Part shown: piece by piece, positions 10,085 to 21,170 of the stretch
How positions within the stretch are numbered: the stretch's first letter is position 1
Layout of the letters: the number at the start of each line of letters is the position of its first letter
NCBI GenBank assembly: GCA_009884515.1
Contig: RHHX01000002.1
Location: 186,001 to 250,000, forward strand
Direction of reading: 5' to 3'
From: Candidatus Mycoplasma liparidae
Lineage (GTDB): Bacteria > Bacillota_I > Bacilli_A > Mycoplasmatales > Mycoplasmoidaceae
DNA length: 64,000 bases
Notes under the pieces: generated by a model
What the model was told of the DNA's origin: nothing
What the model saw: only the letters and a program-made list of their open reading frames with translations
Databases searched by the model: none
Translations under genes and position numbers: made by a program

Positions 10085-12190
10085 CTATTTACCTGTTAAT
10101 TTAATTTCTTGATCTAAGTCTATATTTCATTCAACTAATTTAACAGGCAACATTTTTAATATCTCTAATCTAGAAAATAATTTATTGTAATTATTGATAT
10201 TTGCAGAGTTAGTTATTTTTATTGCTATTGCATATTCTATTTGAGTAACTGTTAACTCATCATAATCGGTACTATTTCTATTTTGATTTTCTAATTTTAT
10301 AATTCATTTTACAAATTCACTATTGTAAGATTTACAAACCTTTGTTTCAAAAATTTTAGTATTATTGATTGATCATTTTCCTAAGTTTTTGATAAGTTCT
10401 CATTCAGATAAATTTCTATCAATTTTAAAAACGTTTTTAATTTTTCTTGATTGATTCATTTTATTTTCATTTTCTAATTCAGCTATTGAAGAAGTTATGC
10501 ATGTTCTTATAGATTCTACTCCATATCTATTATCAATTTTTCCATTGCAGACAGTAGTAACTTTTAATTTATTATTAAATTTACCACCATCTAATGGTAA
10601 TTCAAAATCATTATTAATAATGATTTTTTTATTCCGTTCTGTAATACCAGTAAATAAAAGTAATACTTCATTATTTTTTTGTTTAATATAATTATCTATA
10701 TGTTGAGGAGCAATTCTACTTTTAAAAAAATCTTCATCAGAATTATCATGCTCTAAACCATTGAAAAATATAGCTAATATTTCTAACTTATTTAATTTAG
10801 GGAATTTTTCTATAATTCCACAAATTAATCTAGTAACAAATGGAGCAGCAAAACTTGTTCCAAAAGAAGTAGTATAATTATTTCCAGAAATAATACATAC
10901 TTTTTTATTTATATCTCCACCAAAAATACTGCAATCTGGTTTTTGATAATTTAGAAACTTTTTTCCTTTTCTTGAATAGGTAGCAACTTTATTATCAAAA
11001 TCTAATGCATTTACTATTATGCTTCTCAATGAATCAGCTGGTGGAGAAAGAAGTTTAGATTTGGAACTATCTTTGTCATTACCGCCAGATATTACAAATA
11101 TTACATTACTATCATAAGAAAGTTGGTCAAGTTGTGAACCTAAATATGATGTAGAATGTAATGGATTAATTTCATTATTAGAACCTAATGAAATATTTCA
11201 TACTCTAATGTCTGGGTTATCGTTCAAAGCTTTTTTTATTCCTTCTAATACTTCACTCTCTTTCATACCATTATTAAATACTCTACAAAGTAATATATTA
11301 AAAACTCCACAGCCATCATCAAAACCATTCATCTTATCACCACACATAGCAATAGAAGAAACAGATTGACCATGATATATTTTGTCATCAGGTGAGTTTA
11401 TATAGTCTTTAATAATAATATTTTTAGTTGGTGGACAACTTCCATCTAATATTCCTATTACACTTTTATTTGTAACGTCAGGGATATCAAGGGGTTGTAA
11501 AAAAATAGAATCAAAATCATTATTTTCAAACTTAATTATGCTATCTTTATTAGTATTTATTAAATATTTAGTATTTTCTTGACTTATATTTTCTTTTTTG
11601 AATTTTAATGTTTCTTTACCATTGAAAAGAGAATGATTGCACATAATATCAGAAATGTATTCTATACCGGGTTCTAAAACAAGTTCATCTTTCATACTAA
11701 TAAAATCATATAAGTTTTCTACAAATGAAAATAATGAACTTATATATTTTTTTGCCTCTGTATTTGTGTTAGAAGAAACTTGAGTTTTGAATAAAGCTAT
11801 AAGATTTTCAGATTCTATTAGAGGAGTACTATTAAGTATATTTAAAACTTGATCAATAAAAATAATGTTTTTTTCTATAATTGATCTATTCGTTCATAAT
11901 ACTAAAATAATTCTATTTTCTAATTCATTAAATTTACTACCATCATTATGTCATTTCAAATTATTTAAACAATTTTTTGAAATTCTACTGGTTTTAGATG
12001 GAATAAATTTTAAACTAAATAATTCAAAAGCTATATCTTTATTTGTATCAAGAAGTAATAATTTTAATTCATCTTTAAATTGTAATAATTTTTTTAACAG
12101 ATAAGAAAAATTATTACATTTATAAGGAGGTGGAATATTTCTTGCTATGTGCTTAGTAAGTTTGGGATTAAATTTTATTATATTATTCAT
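10085..12190 (-). CDS. subtilisin-like serine protease, IetS-like
   Basis: 701 residues, uninterrupted in code 4. The first 340 residues have no recognisable motif and may be a regulatory or partner-binding region. The S8 peptidase core follows: Asp in VIGILDGSCPP, His in YHGQSVSSIAMCG, the oxyanion Asn in VISGGNDKDSS and Ser in GTSFAAPFVTRL, all four in order. No signal peptide is present, so it is cytoplasmic, unlike secreted subtilases. The ATG at 12190 overlaps the end of the AAA ATPase gene by 8 bp, so translation is coupled. AAA ATPase plus cytoplasmic subtilase is the composition of IetAS, first described as a plasmid maintenance pair in Agrobacterium and later found to protect against phage. 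Substrate unknown. No frameshift, in contrast to many neighbours. Confidence 0.85.
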
Positions 12191-13187
12191 TTTTATTTCT
12201 CATTATTGAAATAGTTGATTTAGAATATTTATTATTAAAAATAGTTTGTAAGTTTATTAAAGTGTAATTTTTATTATTAATCATATAATCATCTAATTCT
12301 TTTTCAGTTTTAAAATTCATTTTATTATTAATAAATTTATTAATAGGTTTTCCTATCGAATAAGATGCATTCTTTCTGATAAGCATTTCTTTATATAAAG
12401 CTTTAATTTCAAAAGGTTTTATACTTATGTTTTTATCTGAAATAATTTCAGATAGAATTTTTTCAGCATAATCTAATTGATAAAAATTTGCATAATATTT
12501 ATTTATATCTAATAAGTTGTTTTTAGTATAAGAATCAAAATCAAATAGCATATCCATTCTTCTTATTAATGCGGAATCTAAAATACTTAATAAATTAGTT
12601 GCTCCAATGAATAGAGTTCTTATATCTAATGAATCTAGTAATGTTAAAAGACTAGTAGTAATTCTAGACATTTCACCAATATCATTATTTGATAGTCTAT
12701 TGATTGAAATACCATCTAACTCATCAAAAAATAATATTACATTTGATCCATTGTATTTTTTGAAAATATTTTCTAAATTCTTTATTGTTTCGCCTAATTT
12801 AGAATCAACTATACCTCCATAAGTTATGTTTATTAATTCTCTATTTAGTAATTTAGAAATTTTTTTTGCAAGTAAAGTTTTTCCAGTTCCTGGATTACCA
12901 TGAAACATTATTTTATTTATTAATCTATCACCATTATTTATCGAATTTATAAGTATTTGAGTATTATCTTTTAGATCATCAGACAAGATAATATTCTCTC
13001 TATCAGAGATTTCAGATGAATATTGCATAACTCTATTATTCATAACTATCTTTTTAATTTCTTCAGCAATTTTAATATCTCCATTTTGATTAAAATGTTT
13101 CCCTATTTTTTCTAATAAATTTAATGCTTCAATATCTTTACCATCTATAAAAAAATTTATTAATTGAATTAATTCGTTTTTCTTCAC
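12183..13187 (-). CDS. AAA ATPase, IetA-like
   Basis: 334 residues, ATG 13187. Walker A FHGNPGTGKTLLAKK at about residues 94-108, Walker B NVILFFDELDGIS near 150, sensor 1 LFIGATN near 192, and an arginine-finger-like ALIRRMD, which identifies a classical AAA protein. The first 65 residues form an N-terminal helical domain and the last 90 the lid. It is the upstream gene of the pair; its stop overlaps the subtilase start. In IetAS systems the ATPase is thought to present or unfold substrate for, or control, the protease (inference from architecture). Upstream 13188-13320 is AT-rich and holds the likely promoter, though no clear -35 is seen. Confidence 0.85.
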   Translation of the reverse strand: MKKNELIQLINFFIDGKDIEALNLLEKIGKHFNQNGDIKIAEEIKKIVMNNRVMQYSSEISDRENIILSDDLKDNTQILINSINNGDRLINKIMFHGNPGTGKTLLAKKISKLLNRELINITYGGIVDSKLGETIKNLENIFKKYNGSNVILFFDELDGISINRLSNNDIGEMSRITTSLLTLLDSLDIRTLFIGATNLLSILDSALIRRMDMLFDFDSYTKNNLLDINKYYANFYQLDYAEKILSEIISDKNISIKPFEIKALYKEMLIRKNASYSIGKPINKFINNKMNFKTEKELDDYMINNKNYTLINLQTIFNNKYSKSTISIMRNKNE

Positions 13188-13319
13188 GTTTGTTTTCCCA
13201 CTTATAACTTTTCATTAATAATTATAAACATTTATTAATGAAAAGTTACTTATTTTTAATCTTTTTTTGGAAAATACATATTATTTTTTGGAAAAAAATG
13301 AGTATTTTAGATTATTTTT

Positions 13320-13990
13320 GATAATACAAATGGCAATTCATGATAAATAAATAGTGATAAAGATATGAATCTTAAATGAAAAAGATGACAGATCATACAT
13401 TATAAGAAAAATATCAAGGGGTAACTTAATATATATTAAGTTATGAGTAAAAGAAAAACAAATAAAATACTGAAGAAAAATAAGATATTGAATTAGCAGG
13501 AAATGAAGGCAATAAATTTAGAGAGTATTATTAAATTATAATGATAGTGTACTTCAAAAAAATATGAATTTAATAATTGAAAAGAATATAAAAAATTTTA
13601 TAAATTATATGAGTATTATTCAAAAAATTATATATAAAACACTATTGCAACAATTTTAATAATAGAAAAAAGAGTTAACACGGCTTATAATTATGCTGTA
13701 AATTCTATATAACACTAGAATTATATAAAATATTAAGAAATAAAAATTATTCATAAAGATTGAATTGCTTTAAATAAGTATAAATGTATCTAAATATGAA
13801 TATTTTAATGATGAAATTATAAAAAAGTTATCTTTAAAAAAAATTTACATTAATGAAGAAAAAATATTTCTTTAATTAATTGTTTTACCTTAATTGATTA
13901 CTTAATGGAAGCATCTAATTTATTAAATAATTTTAATAATATTCAAAGAAAATTAAAACAATATATTAAAATTAAGATAATTTAGATTAA
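13320..13990 (+). other. decayed coding sequence, unidentified
   Basis: The 13188-14004 gap has no intact gene. On the plus strand short open stretches with protein-like composition follow each other in different frames, for example EFNNWKEYKKFYKLYEYY near 13560, KRVNTAYNYAVNSI near 13670 and YEYFNDEIIKKLSLKKIYIN near 13795. These look like a dead gene of about 200 codons. I do not recognise the family. Confidence 0.4.
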
Positions 13991-14004
13991 CTATTAGATT
14001 CTTT

Positions 14005-17000
14005 TTAATTTAAATCTATATATTTATCAAAAAAATCTGTTATTTTTTTGATAACTCTATTCTTTTTTTCTGTTCTATCATTATTTTCACTAAACCTAGA
14101 CATCTTAGGCATTATTTGATTAATATCTGTTCCATGAGTTTTTATTTCAAAATCTCTAAAACAATTTTCTATGAATTTATATGTTTTGTTTGGAATTAAT
14201 TCTTCTTCTTTTATAATTAATTCTAAATCATCTTTCTTTTCTTTTTCTATAAATTTATATCAATCTTTTTCACTATCATTTACATTAGATATTTGTTGAA
14301 CAAATTTTTCAATTAAAGTTTTTTTACTCAATAAAAAACCACTTGAATTGATAATTCTTGTAATATTTATCATAATTTCTTCAAAATCTTTTTCTTCAGA
14401 TTGATATTCTACTATTATCTTTAAAATGTAATCAATGTTTACTTCAACTTGTTTCATAAGTTCTATTTCAAAAACAATATCTTCATTAATTCTTTCTTTT
14501 TCAGTTCCATTTCTTCGTTTATGATCTTCGTATAACATAAGATACATACTCTTATATTCTTGAAAATCAAAATTAGATAAACTTTTATTATCAATAAAAT
14601 TATCGAAGGATGAAAGAATATTTCTAATTGATAAAAGTTTTCCAAATAAAATTATGAATTTTTTTGCTTTTTCCTCACCAATAATTATTTCACCTGGAGA
14701 AAAATTTTCTTCAAGTTTGCTAATAATTTCTATGTAACCATCGTGTTTTTTATTTTTGTTGTCTATAAATCCATTTAAATATTCATCATATGTTCTTAAA
14801 ATTGCTAGTTCAATATCCTCATTATTAGCAAAAATACTTATTGCTTCTTTAACATTTTCTTCAAGGTTTCTAAAGCAAATAATATTACCAAAAGTTTTTA
14901 CAGAGTTTAATATCCTATTAGTTCTTGAAAAAGCTTGAATTAAACCGTGTTGTTTTAAATTTTTATCAACTCATAAGGTGTTAAGGGTTGTAGCATCAAA
15001 ACCAGTTAAAAACATATTAACAACTATTAGTAAATCAATTTCTCTATTTTTCATTCTTGAAGAAATATCTTTATAATAGTTAGGAAATTTATCACTAGAT
15101 GTATCAAATGATGTATTGAATAATTTATTATAATCAGCAATAGATTTATCAAGAAAATCTCTAGATGAATTATCAAGACCTTTTACATCGAAATTTTCAT
15201 CTTGTAAAACATCATCAATATTAAAATTATTGTTTTCTTCTTCATTAGGATTAAAACTAAAAATAGTTGCTATTTTTAGTTTAGGATTTTCCTGATCCAT
15301 TTGTTTTTTAAATTCATTGTAATAAGCAATTGCAGCTGATATTGAAGCAACACAAAAAATTGAGTTAAATCCATTAACGGATTTTAATCTTTTTTTCTCA
15401 AAAACATTATTACTTTTAGTTTTTGACATTTCGTTAATATTAGTTACTATTAAATGATCATAGTAAGAATGATTTTGGTTACGATATGTTTTTTGATCAA
15501 AACGTTCTAGTATGTATCCGGTAACTAAACTAATTCTTTTAGGATCAGATAAAACTGCTTCTTTATCAATAGATTTAACCTCTTTATCATGAATAATTTT
15601 TTTAGAGTTTATTGTACTTATATAATCAATTCTAAAAGGTAAAACATTTTTATCCTTAATTGCATCAATGATTGTGTATTTGTGTAATGCTAAAGTGTTA
15701 TTACCATTTTTATCCAATTCACCACCAAATGCTTGAGCTGTTGTTTTTAAATTAGGGTCTTTATAACTACTACTTGAATTAATAGAAAAAATTGGTGTTC
15801 CAGTAAAACCAAATAAATTATATTTTTTAAATGATCTTGTAATTGATTTATGCATTTGACCAAATTGAGATCGATGACATTCATCAAATATCATAACAAC
15901 ATGTTTGTTATATATTTCATGTTTAACATTATTAGAAACAAAGTTACTTAATTTTTGAATAGTAGTAATAATAATTTCAACACTAGGATCCTCAATTTGT
16001 TTTTGTAAAATTTTAGTTGAAGTATTGCTGTTAGCAGCCCCTTTTTGAAATTTATCATATTCTTTCATAGTTTGATAATCAAGATCTTTTCGATCTACTA
16101 CAAATAAAACTTTTTGAATATGATTTAATTTTGAAGCAATTTGAGCTGTTTTAAAACTTGTTAATGTTTTTCCAGAACCTGTTGTATGTCAAATATAACC
16201 GCCAACACCATGTCCAAATTTTTTTTGATTTGTTGAAATTTCTATTTTATTAATTATTCTTTCAGTTGCTACTATTTGATAAGGTCTCATTACCAGTAAT
16301 TGATCATCAGAAGTAAAAACACAATACTTTGTTAAAATATTAAGCAATGTATGTTTGGCAAAAAAAGTTTTTGTAAAATCAACTAAATCAGGAATATTAT
16401 TATTCTTAGAATCTGCTCAATAACTTGTAAATTCAAAACTATTACTGGTTTTCTTTTTATTTAAATTTTTAAACTTATTTTTTATGTGATTTTCTCTTGT
16501 AGTATTTGAATAATATTTTGTATGAGTTCCATTTGATATTATAAAAAGTTGAATATATTCGAAAAGACGTGAGCCTGCTCAGAAATTTTCTCTTTGATAA
16601 CGATTAATTTGATTAAAAGCCTCTCTAATGTTAGTTCCTCTTTTTTTAAGTTCAATATGAACCATAGGAAAGCCATTAATTAAAATAGTTACATCATAAC
16701 GAGCATTATGTGTTCCACTATTTTCACTATATTGATTAATAACTTGTAAATGATTATTATGAACATATTTTTTGTCTATTAAATGAATGTTTTTAGTGCT
16801 ACCATCATCTAAAATAAGAGAATGAACACTATCATCTTGGAGTTTTCTAGTTTTTTTAACAATTCCATCATTACTATTTGCAATAGTATCATTGAAAAAT
16901 TTTTCTCATTCTTTTTCTGAAAAAGAATGTTTATTTAATACTTCTAATTGTTTTCTTAAATTACTAATTAAATCTTGTTCACTCTTAATAGAAATATATT

Positions 17001-17145
17001 CATATCCTTGTTCAGTTAATTTATTTATAAAATCCTTTTCAAGTTCATCTTCACTTTGATGACTTTTATTTTTTCTTTCAAGTGGAGTATAGAATGATAC
17101 TACTGTGTCTTTATCTGATTCAGCAATAATATTAAAATTTTTCAT
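14005..17145 (-). CDS. hsdR: type I restriction enzyme, endonuclease/translocase subunit
   Basis: 1046 residues from ATG 17145, uninterrupted in code 4. The N-terminal nuclease domain includes a PD-(D/E)XK-like segment (RYDVTILINGFPMVHIELKK, residues about 150-170). SF2 motor: Walker A WHTTGSGKTLTSFK, motif Ia and II as MIFDECHRSQFG, motif III FTGTP, motif V MFLTGFDATTLNTL and motif VI QAFSRTNR. It cuts and translocates DNA as part of the R2M2S complex. It is last in the operon FRG-hsdS-hsdM-hsdS-hsdR, 19 bp after the second hsdS. The C-terminal 250 residues are helical and Glu/Lys rich. Part of its motor region is duplicated in the remnant at 8185-8741. Confidence 0.95.
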
Positions 17146-17164
17146 ATGATAAATTCCCTTTTAT

Positions 17165-18331
17165 TTAAAATGTTAATAGTTTATTTCGATAATATTCATA
17201 TTGTTCTTGTCGAGCTTTAATTTCAGCTGGAAGACCTTTTGAAATATCATTGCATAAAGTATTAAATTGATCTAGGATATTAACTATTTTAGTTTGAACT
17301 TCTATAGATGGGATAGGGATTAAAATTTTACCAATAACATTATTCATTAATTTAGGATTACCTGAACCTGATTTAACATATTTTTTAGCAACGATTGTTA
17401 AATAATAGTAAATGTATTTGATATTAACTTCATTATTTTTAATTTTTATTAACCCACAAACATTTGTTGAATTAAATTTTTCATTTCGGTGAAAAATAGT
17501 TCCTGCATGTGCTCCATCTGTTGTTCAAGTTAAATACTCTCCATCAAATTGATATGAATTTATTTTTCCTATTATACCGTTATTACTAGTTTGAGATGAA
17601 TATACAGGATATATGCCCTGATTATTTCTTATATAATCTTTTGACATTACTTCCCCTCTAGTTAATGTTGAAATATCGCTCAAACTCTTTCATTCAACTG
17701 GTTCAGTATAATAATTTGAATTGCTTCTTTTTGTATTTTCTTTCTCTGAATCATTAATTACAAAAATATTAAAAGATAAAAGCTTATTTCGGTAATAATG
17801 ATATTGTTCTTTTCTAGCTAACAGCTCTGCTGTAAGCTCTGCAAAATTGTCCAAGATATCGACAATTTTGGCTTGTATTTCTATAGAAGGGAGTCGTATT
17901 TTTAATTTTGAATATTTACTAATTCATTGTCTTGTATGATCTTGTACCTCGTTTTTTATATTTCTCATTGAATAATATAAAAATTTAAAATTAGAAATTT
18001 TGTCATCGTTGTTAATTAATATTTTTAATGCAGAAGATTTAACTTTAAAGTCAAAATCAACTCAATGGAATGATGTTGTAAAGTCATCAAATAAAATTAT
18101 TGAGTTATTATTAGATGCATTATATATTCCATTTGTTTCGTTAGTATATCCTAAAATAAAAGATTTTCCAGGTGTTAAAACAGGTGTTTTAAATTCAACA
18201 TTATAGTTTTTATTTTCAACAATGTATTTGCTTGGTTGGATATATTTTATTAATTTTGAAATTTCTATTCATTCAATATCTTCGAATGAAATTTTTTTAA
18301 TTAATTTTTCGATGCTTATTTCTTTTTTCAT
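17165..18331 (-). CDS. hsdS: type I restriction enzyme, specificity subunit 1
   Basis: 388 residues from ATG 18331, only 3 bp after hsdM. Two target-recognition domains are separated by a central conserved helix (IEIQAKIVDILDNFAELTAE, then LLARKEQYHYYRNKLLSF) and followed by a C-terminal copy of the same helix type (SIEVQTKIVNILDQFNTLC, then IKARQEQYEYYRNKLL). The central helix carries AEL-TAEL, that is two copies of the 12-bp TAEL repeat. Its two conserved helices match those of hsdS at 20007-21170 almost exactly, while the recognition domains differ, so the two subunits should confer different DNA specificities. TRD1 covers about residues 15-150, TRD2 about 205-335. Confidence 0.93.
17822..17842 (-). 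repeat. TAEL spacer repeat, two units (AEL-TAEL)
   Basis: Within hsdS 1 the central helix encodes Asn-Phe-AEL-TAEL-Leu-Ala-Arg. The homologous site in hsdS 2 has one more 12-bp unit. In EcoR124I/EcoR124II the same tetrapeptide, present two or three times, changes the spacer length between the two half-sites of the recognition sequence. Confidence 0.9.
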
Positions 18332-18334
18332 AAA

Positions 18335-19966
18335 TTAATTATTTTCTTCTATTTCAGTAATAATTTTATTTATTTCTTCTCTTAAAATATTTTCTCTTTT
18401 TACTATTTGTTCAAGTTCTAAATTTAATACTTTAATATCAATGATTTTTTGGTTATTTTCTTTTTCAACATAAGTTGATACAGAAAGACTATAATCATTT
18501 TTTTCTATTTCATCTCTTGTTGCTAAGTATGATTTATATTCAATAGTATCTCTTTGTTTATAAAGAGATAAGATTGTTTTAATATTATTGTTATCAGGAT
18601 CATTTTTATCTGTTGTTAATTTATTTTGATTAGTAACTTTCATAAACTCTTTAGATGCATCAATAAATAAAGTTTTATTATTAACTTTATTTCTTTTAAG
18701 AACCATAATACAAGTTGCAATACTTGTTCCATAAAATAAATTATCAGGTAATTGGATAATAGCTTCGATAAAATTATTATTAACTAAATATTTTCTGATT
18801 TTTTGTTCAACACCACCACGATACATAATTCCTGGGAAACAAACAATTGCTGCAGTTCCATTTATGGCAAGAGCATCTAAAGAATGCATCACAAAAGCAA
18901 GATCAGCTTTTGATTTTGGAGCAAGTACACCTGCAGGAGCAAAACGAGGATCATTAATTAATGTTCCGTTATCTGAACCTTCTCAATGAATAGAATATGG
19001 CGGATTTGAAACTATAGCTTCAAATTTATCTTCATCTAAATGTTTGGGTTCAATTAAAGTATCACCCATTTGAATATCAAATTTATCATAACCAATATCA
19101 TGTAAAAACATATTAATTCGACATAAATTATAAGTAGTAATATTTATTTCTTGACCAAAAAAACCTTTTCTTATATTATCTTTTCCAAGTATTTTAGCAA
19201 AATTTAATAATAGTGAACCACTTCCTGCTGCTGGATCATATACATTTTTTATTTCTTTTTTAGATTCTCCATCTTTATCTAATAATGTAATTCTTGTTAA
19301 TAATTCTGATACTTCTTGAGGTGTAAAGAATTCGCCACCACTTTTACCAGCACTTGAAGCATACATTCCCATTAAATACTCATAAGCATCACCAAATGCA
19401 TCAATTGAATTATTTTTATAATTACCTAAGTTTGTTTGAGAAATAGCGATGATAATTTTTTTAAGTTTTTTATTTCGATTAATAACAGTTGAACCTAATT
19501 TATTATTATTTACATCAATATCATCAAATAAATTTTTAAAATTTTCTTCACTTTTTTCACCAATTGCTGATGATTCAATATTTCTAAATATATTATGTAA
19601 TATTTCATTTAGTGAATTATCTAAGTCATCATCATGATTACTATCATTTTTTAATATTTGAGCTGCTATATTTTGAAATAAATCACTTGGTAAAATAAAA
19701 AACCCCTTTTCTTCAATCATTGTTTTTCTTATTTTTTCAGCTTGATCATTAGATAAATTTTTATAATCAAAATCTAAATCACCAACTTTATGTTCATCTT
19801 CATTTATATAGTTAGTAATATTTTCAGAAATATATCGATAAAATAAAAATCCTAAAACATATTGTTTAAAATCTCATCCATCAACACTACCACGAAGTTC
19901 ATTTGCTAGTTTTCAAATAGTATTATGGATTTCTTTTTTTTCTTCATTCTTTATATTGTTAGCCAT
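18335..19966 (-). CDS. hsdM: type I restriction enzyme, methyltransferase subunit
   Basis: 543 residues from ATG 19966, with a good RBS (AGAGGAAA) about 7 bases upstream. The N-terminal helical domain (WKLANELRGSVDGWDFKQY) is typical of HsdM. The SAM-binding motif I is VYDPAAGSGSLLLNF near residue 245 and the N6-adenine catalytic motif IV is SNPPYS near residue 324. The GKSGGEFFTPQEVSELL segment just before motif I is a classic HsdM signature. It methylates adenine in the sequence chosen by whichever HsdS it carries, and is required for both modification and restriction. It lies between the two hsdS genes. Confidence 0.96.
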
Positions 19967-20006
19967 CTTATATTTCCTCTACTTTTATAATTTTAAATCT
20001 TTTATG

Positions 20007-21170
20007 TTAAAAAGTTAAAAGTTTATTTCGATAATATTCATATTGTTCTTGTCGAGCTTTAATTTCAGCTGGAAGGCCCTTTAAAATATCGTTACATAAA
20101 GTATCAAATTGATCTAGGATTTTAACTATTTTAGTTTGAACTTCAATAGAAGGGATAGGGATTAATAATTTTTTTAAACTTTTCATATTAACTGATGGAA
20201 ATGCTGAATTATTTGTATTCTTTATGCATCATTCATCAATTTTAAAAAAATAATAAAATAAGAATTTTGGATTAATAATTGATTCCATATCATCTAATAT
20301 TGTGAAAATTGTGAATCGTTGATTAGCTATAAAGGGCACTTTAATAAGAGCATGTTCACCAATTGTAGCAGTTGTTGCTAAAATTATAGAATTTTCTTTA
20401 AAAGTATTTCCACGAATACCTGATTTTGTTGTTTTTTGAATAGAATTAGACAAGATATTCCCATTTTTTCTAATATCTTCCATTCTAAATCATGGTATAT
20501 TCCCATCTATTCAAAAATTAGAATTATTTTTAGAAGGTGTATATCCTCCTCTTATTTTTAAAACTTGACTCAAACTCTTTCATTGAACTGGTTCATAGTA
20601 ATAATTAGAATGATTCTTTGTTTTGCTGTCTATATCGTTATCTTCAAGAGCATCAAAAGATAAAAGCTTATTTCGGTAATAATGATATTGTTCTTTTCTA
20701 GCTAACAGCTCTGCTGTAAGCTCTGCTGTAAGCTCTGCAAAATTGTCCAATATATCGACAATTTTGGCTTGGATTTCTATAGAAGGGATAGGGATTAATA
20801 AATTTTTTAATTTCTCAAAAGGTAAGTGTTGAGGAATTGCATTTGTTAGTAATGCATAAATATTGTTTTGTTTGTTTTTTAAAAAGTAATATAAATATTT
20901 CTGATTTAAATTACTTTTTGCATTAATAGAGTAGCAAACATCATTTGCTCAAAATTTATTTTCTTGTCAAGCTATAAAACCAGCTGTTCCATATTGAGCA
21001 ATTGTTATTGTATTTTGACTTCTATTAAAATTATCATATCTACCCATTTCTTTTGAACCGCCGCTTATAACCGAATATTTAGCATTTTGAATAAGTTCAC
21101 TTTTTGTTATTCTATTTCCTCTAGAGATATTTGAACAATCAATAAGATTTTTTCATTGAATATTATTCAT
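20007..21170 (-). CDS. hsdS: type I restriction enzyme, specificity subunit 2
   Basis: 387 residues, ATG 21170, whose first 8 bases overlap the end of FRG-TPR copy C. Architecture as in the other hsdS: TRD1, central helix (IEIQAKIVDILDNFAELTAE, TAELLARKEQYHYY), TRD2, C-terminal helix (SIEVQTKIVKILDQFDTLC). The recognition domains are unlike those of hsdS 1 (for example MNNIQWKNLIDCSNISRGN at the start), but the conserved helices are nearly identical in DNA. It has three TAEL-type units against two in hsdS 1. It is followed after 40 bp by hsdM. Expression of both subunits would give two specificities from one M/R set. Confidence 0.93.
20706..20738 (-). repeat. TAEL spacer repeat, three units (AEL-TAEL-TAEL)
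   Basis: A 12-bp unit is repeated in the central helix of hsdS 2, one unit more than in hsdS 1 (17822-17842). Slippage at such a repeat is the known mechanism of specificity change in the EcoR124 family. Confidence 0.9.
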
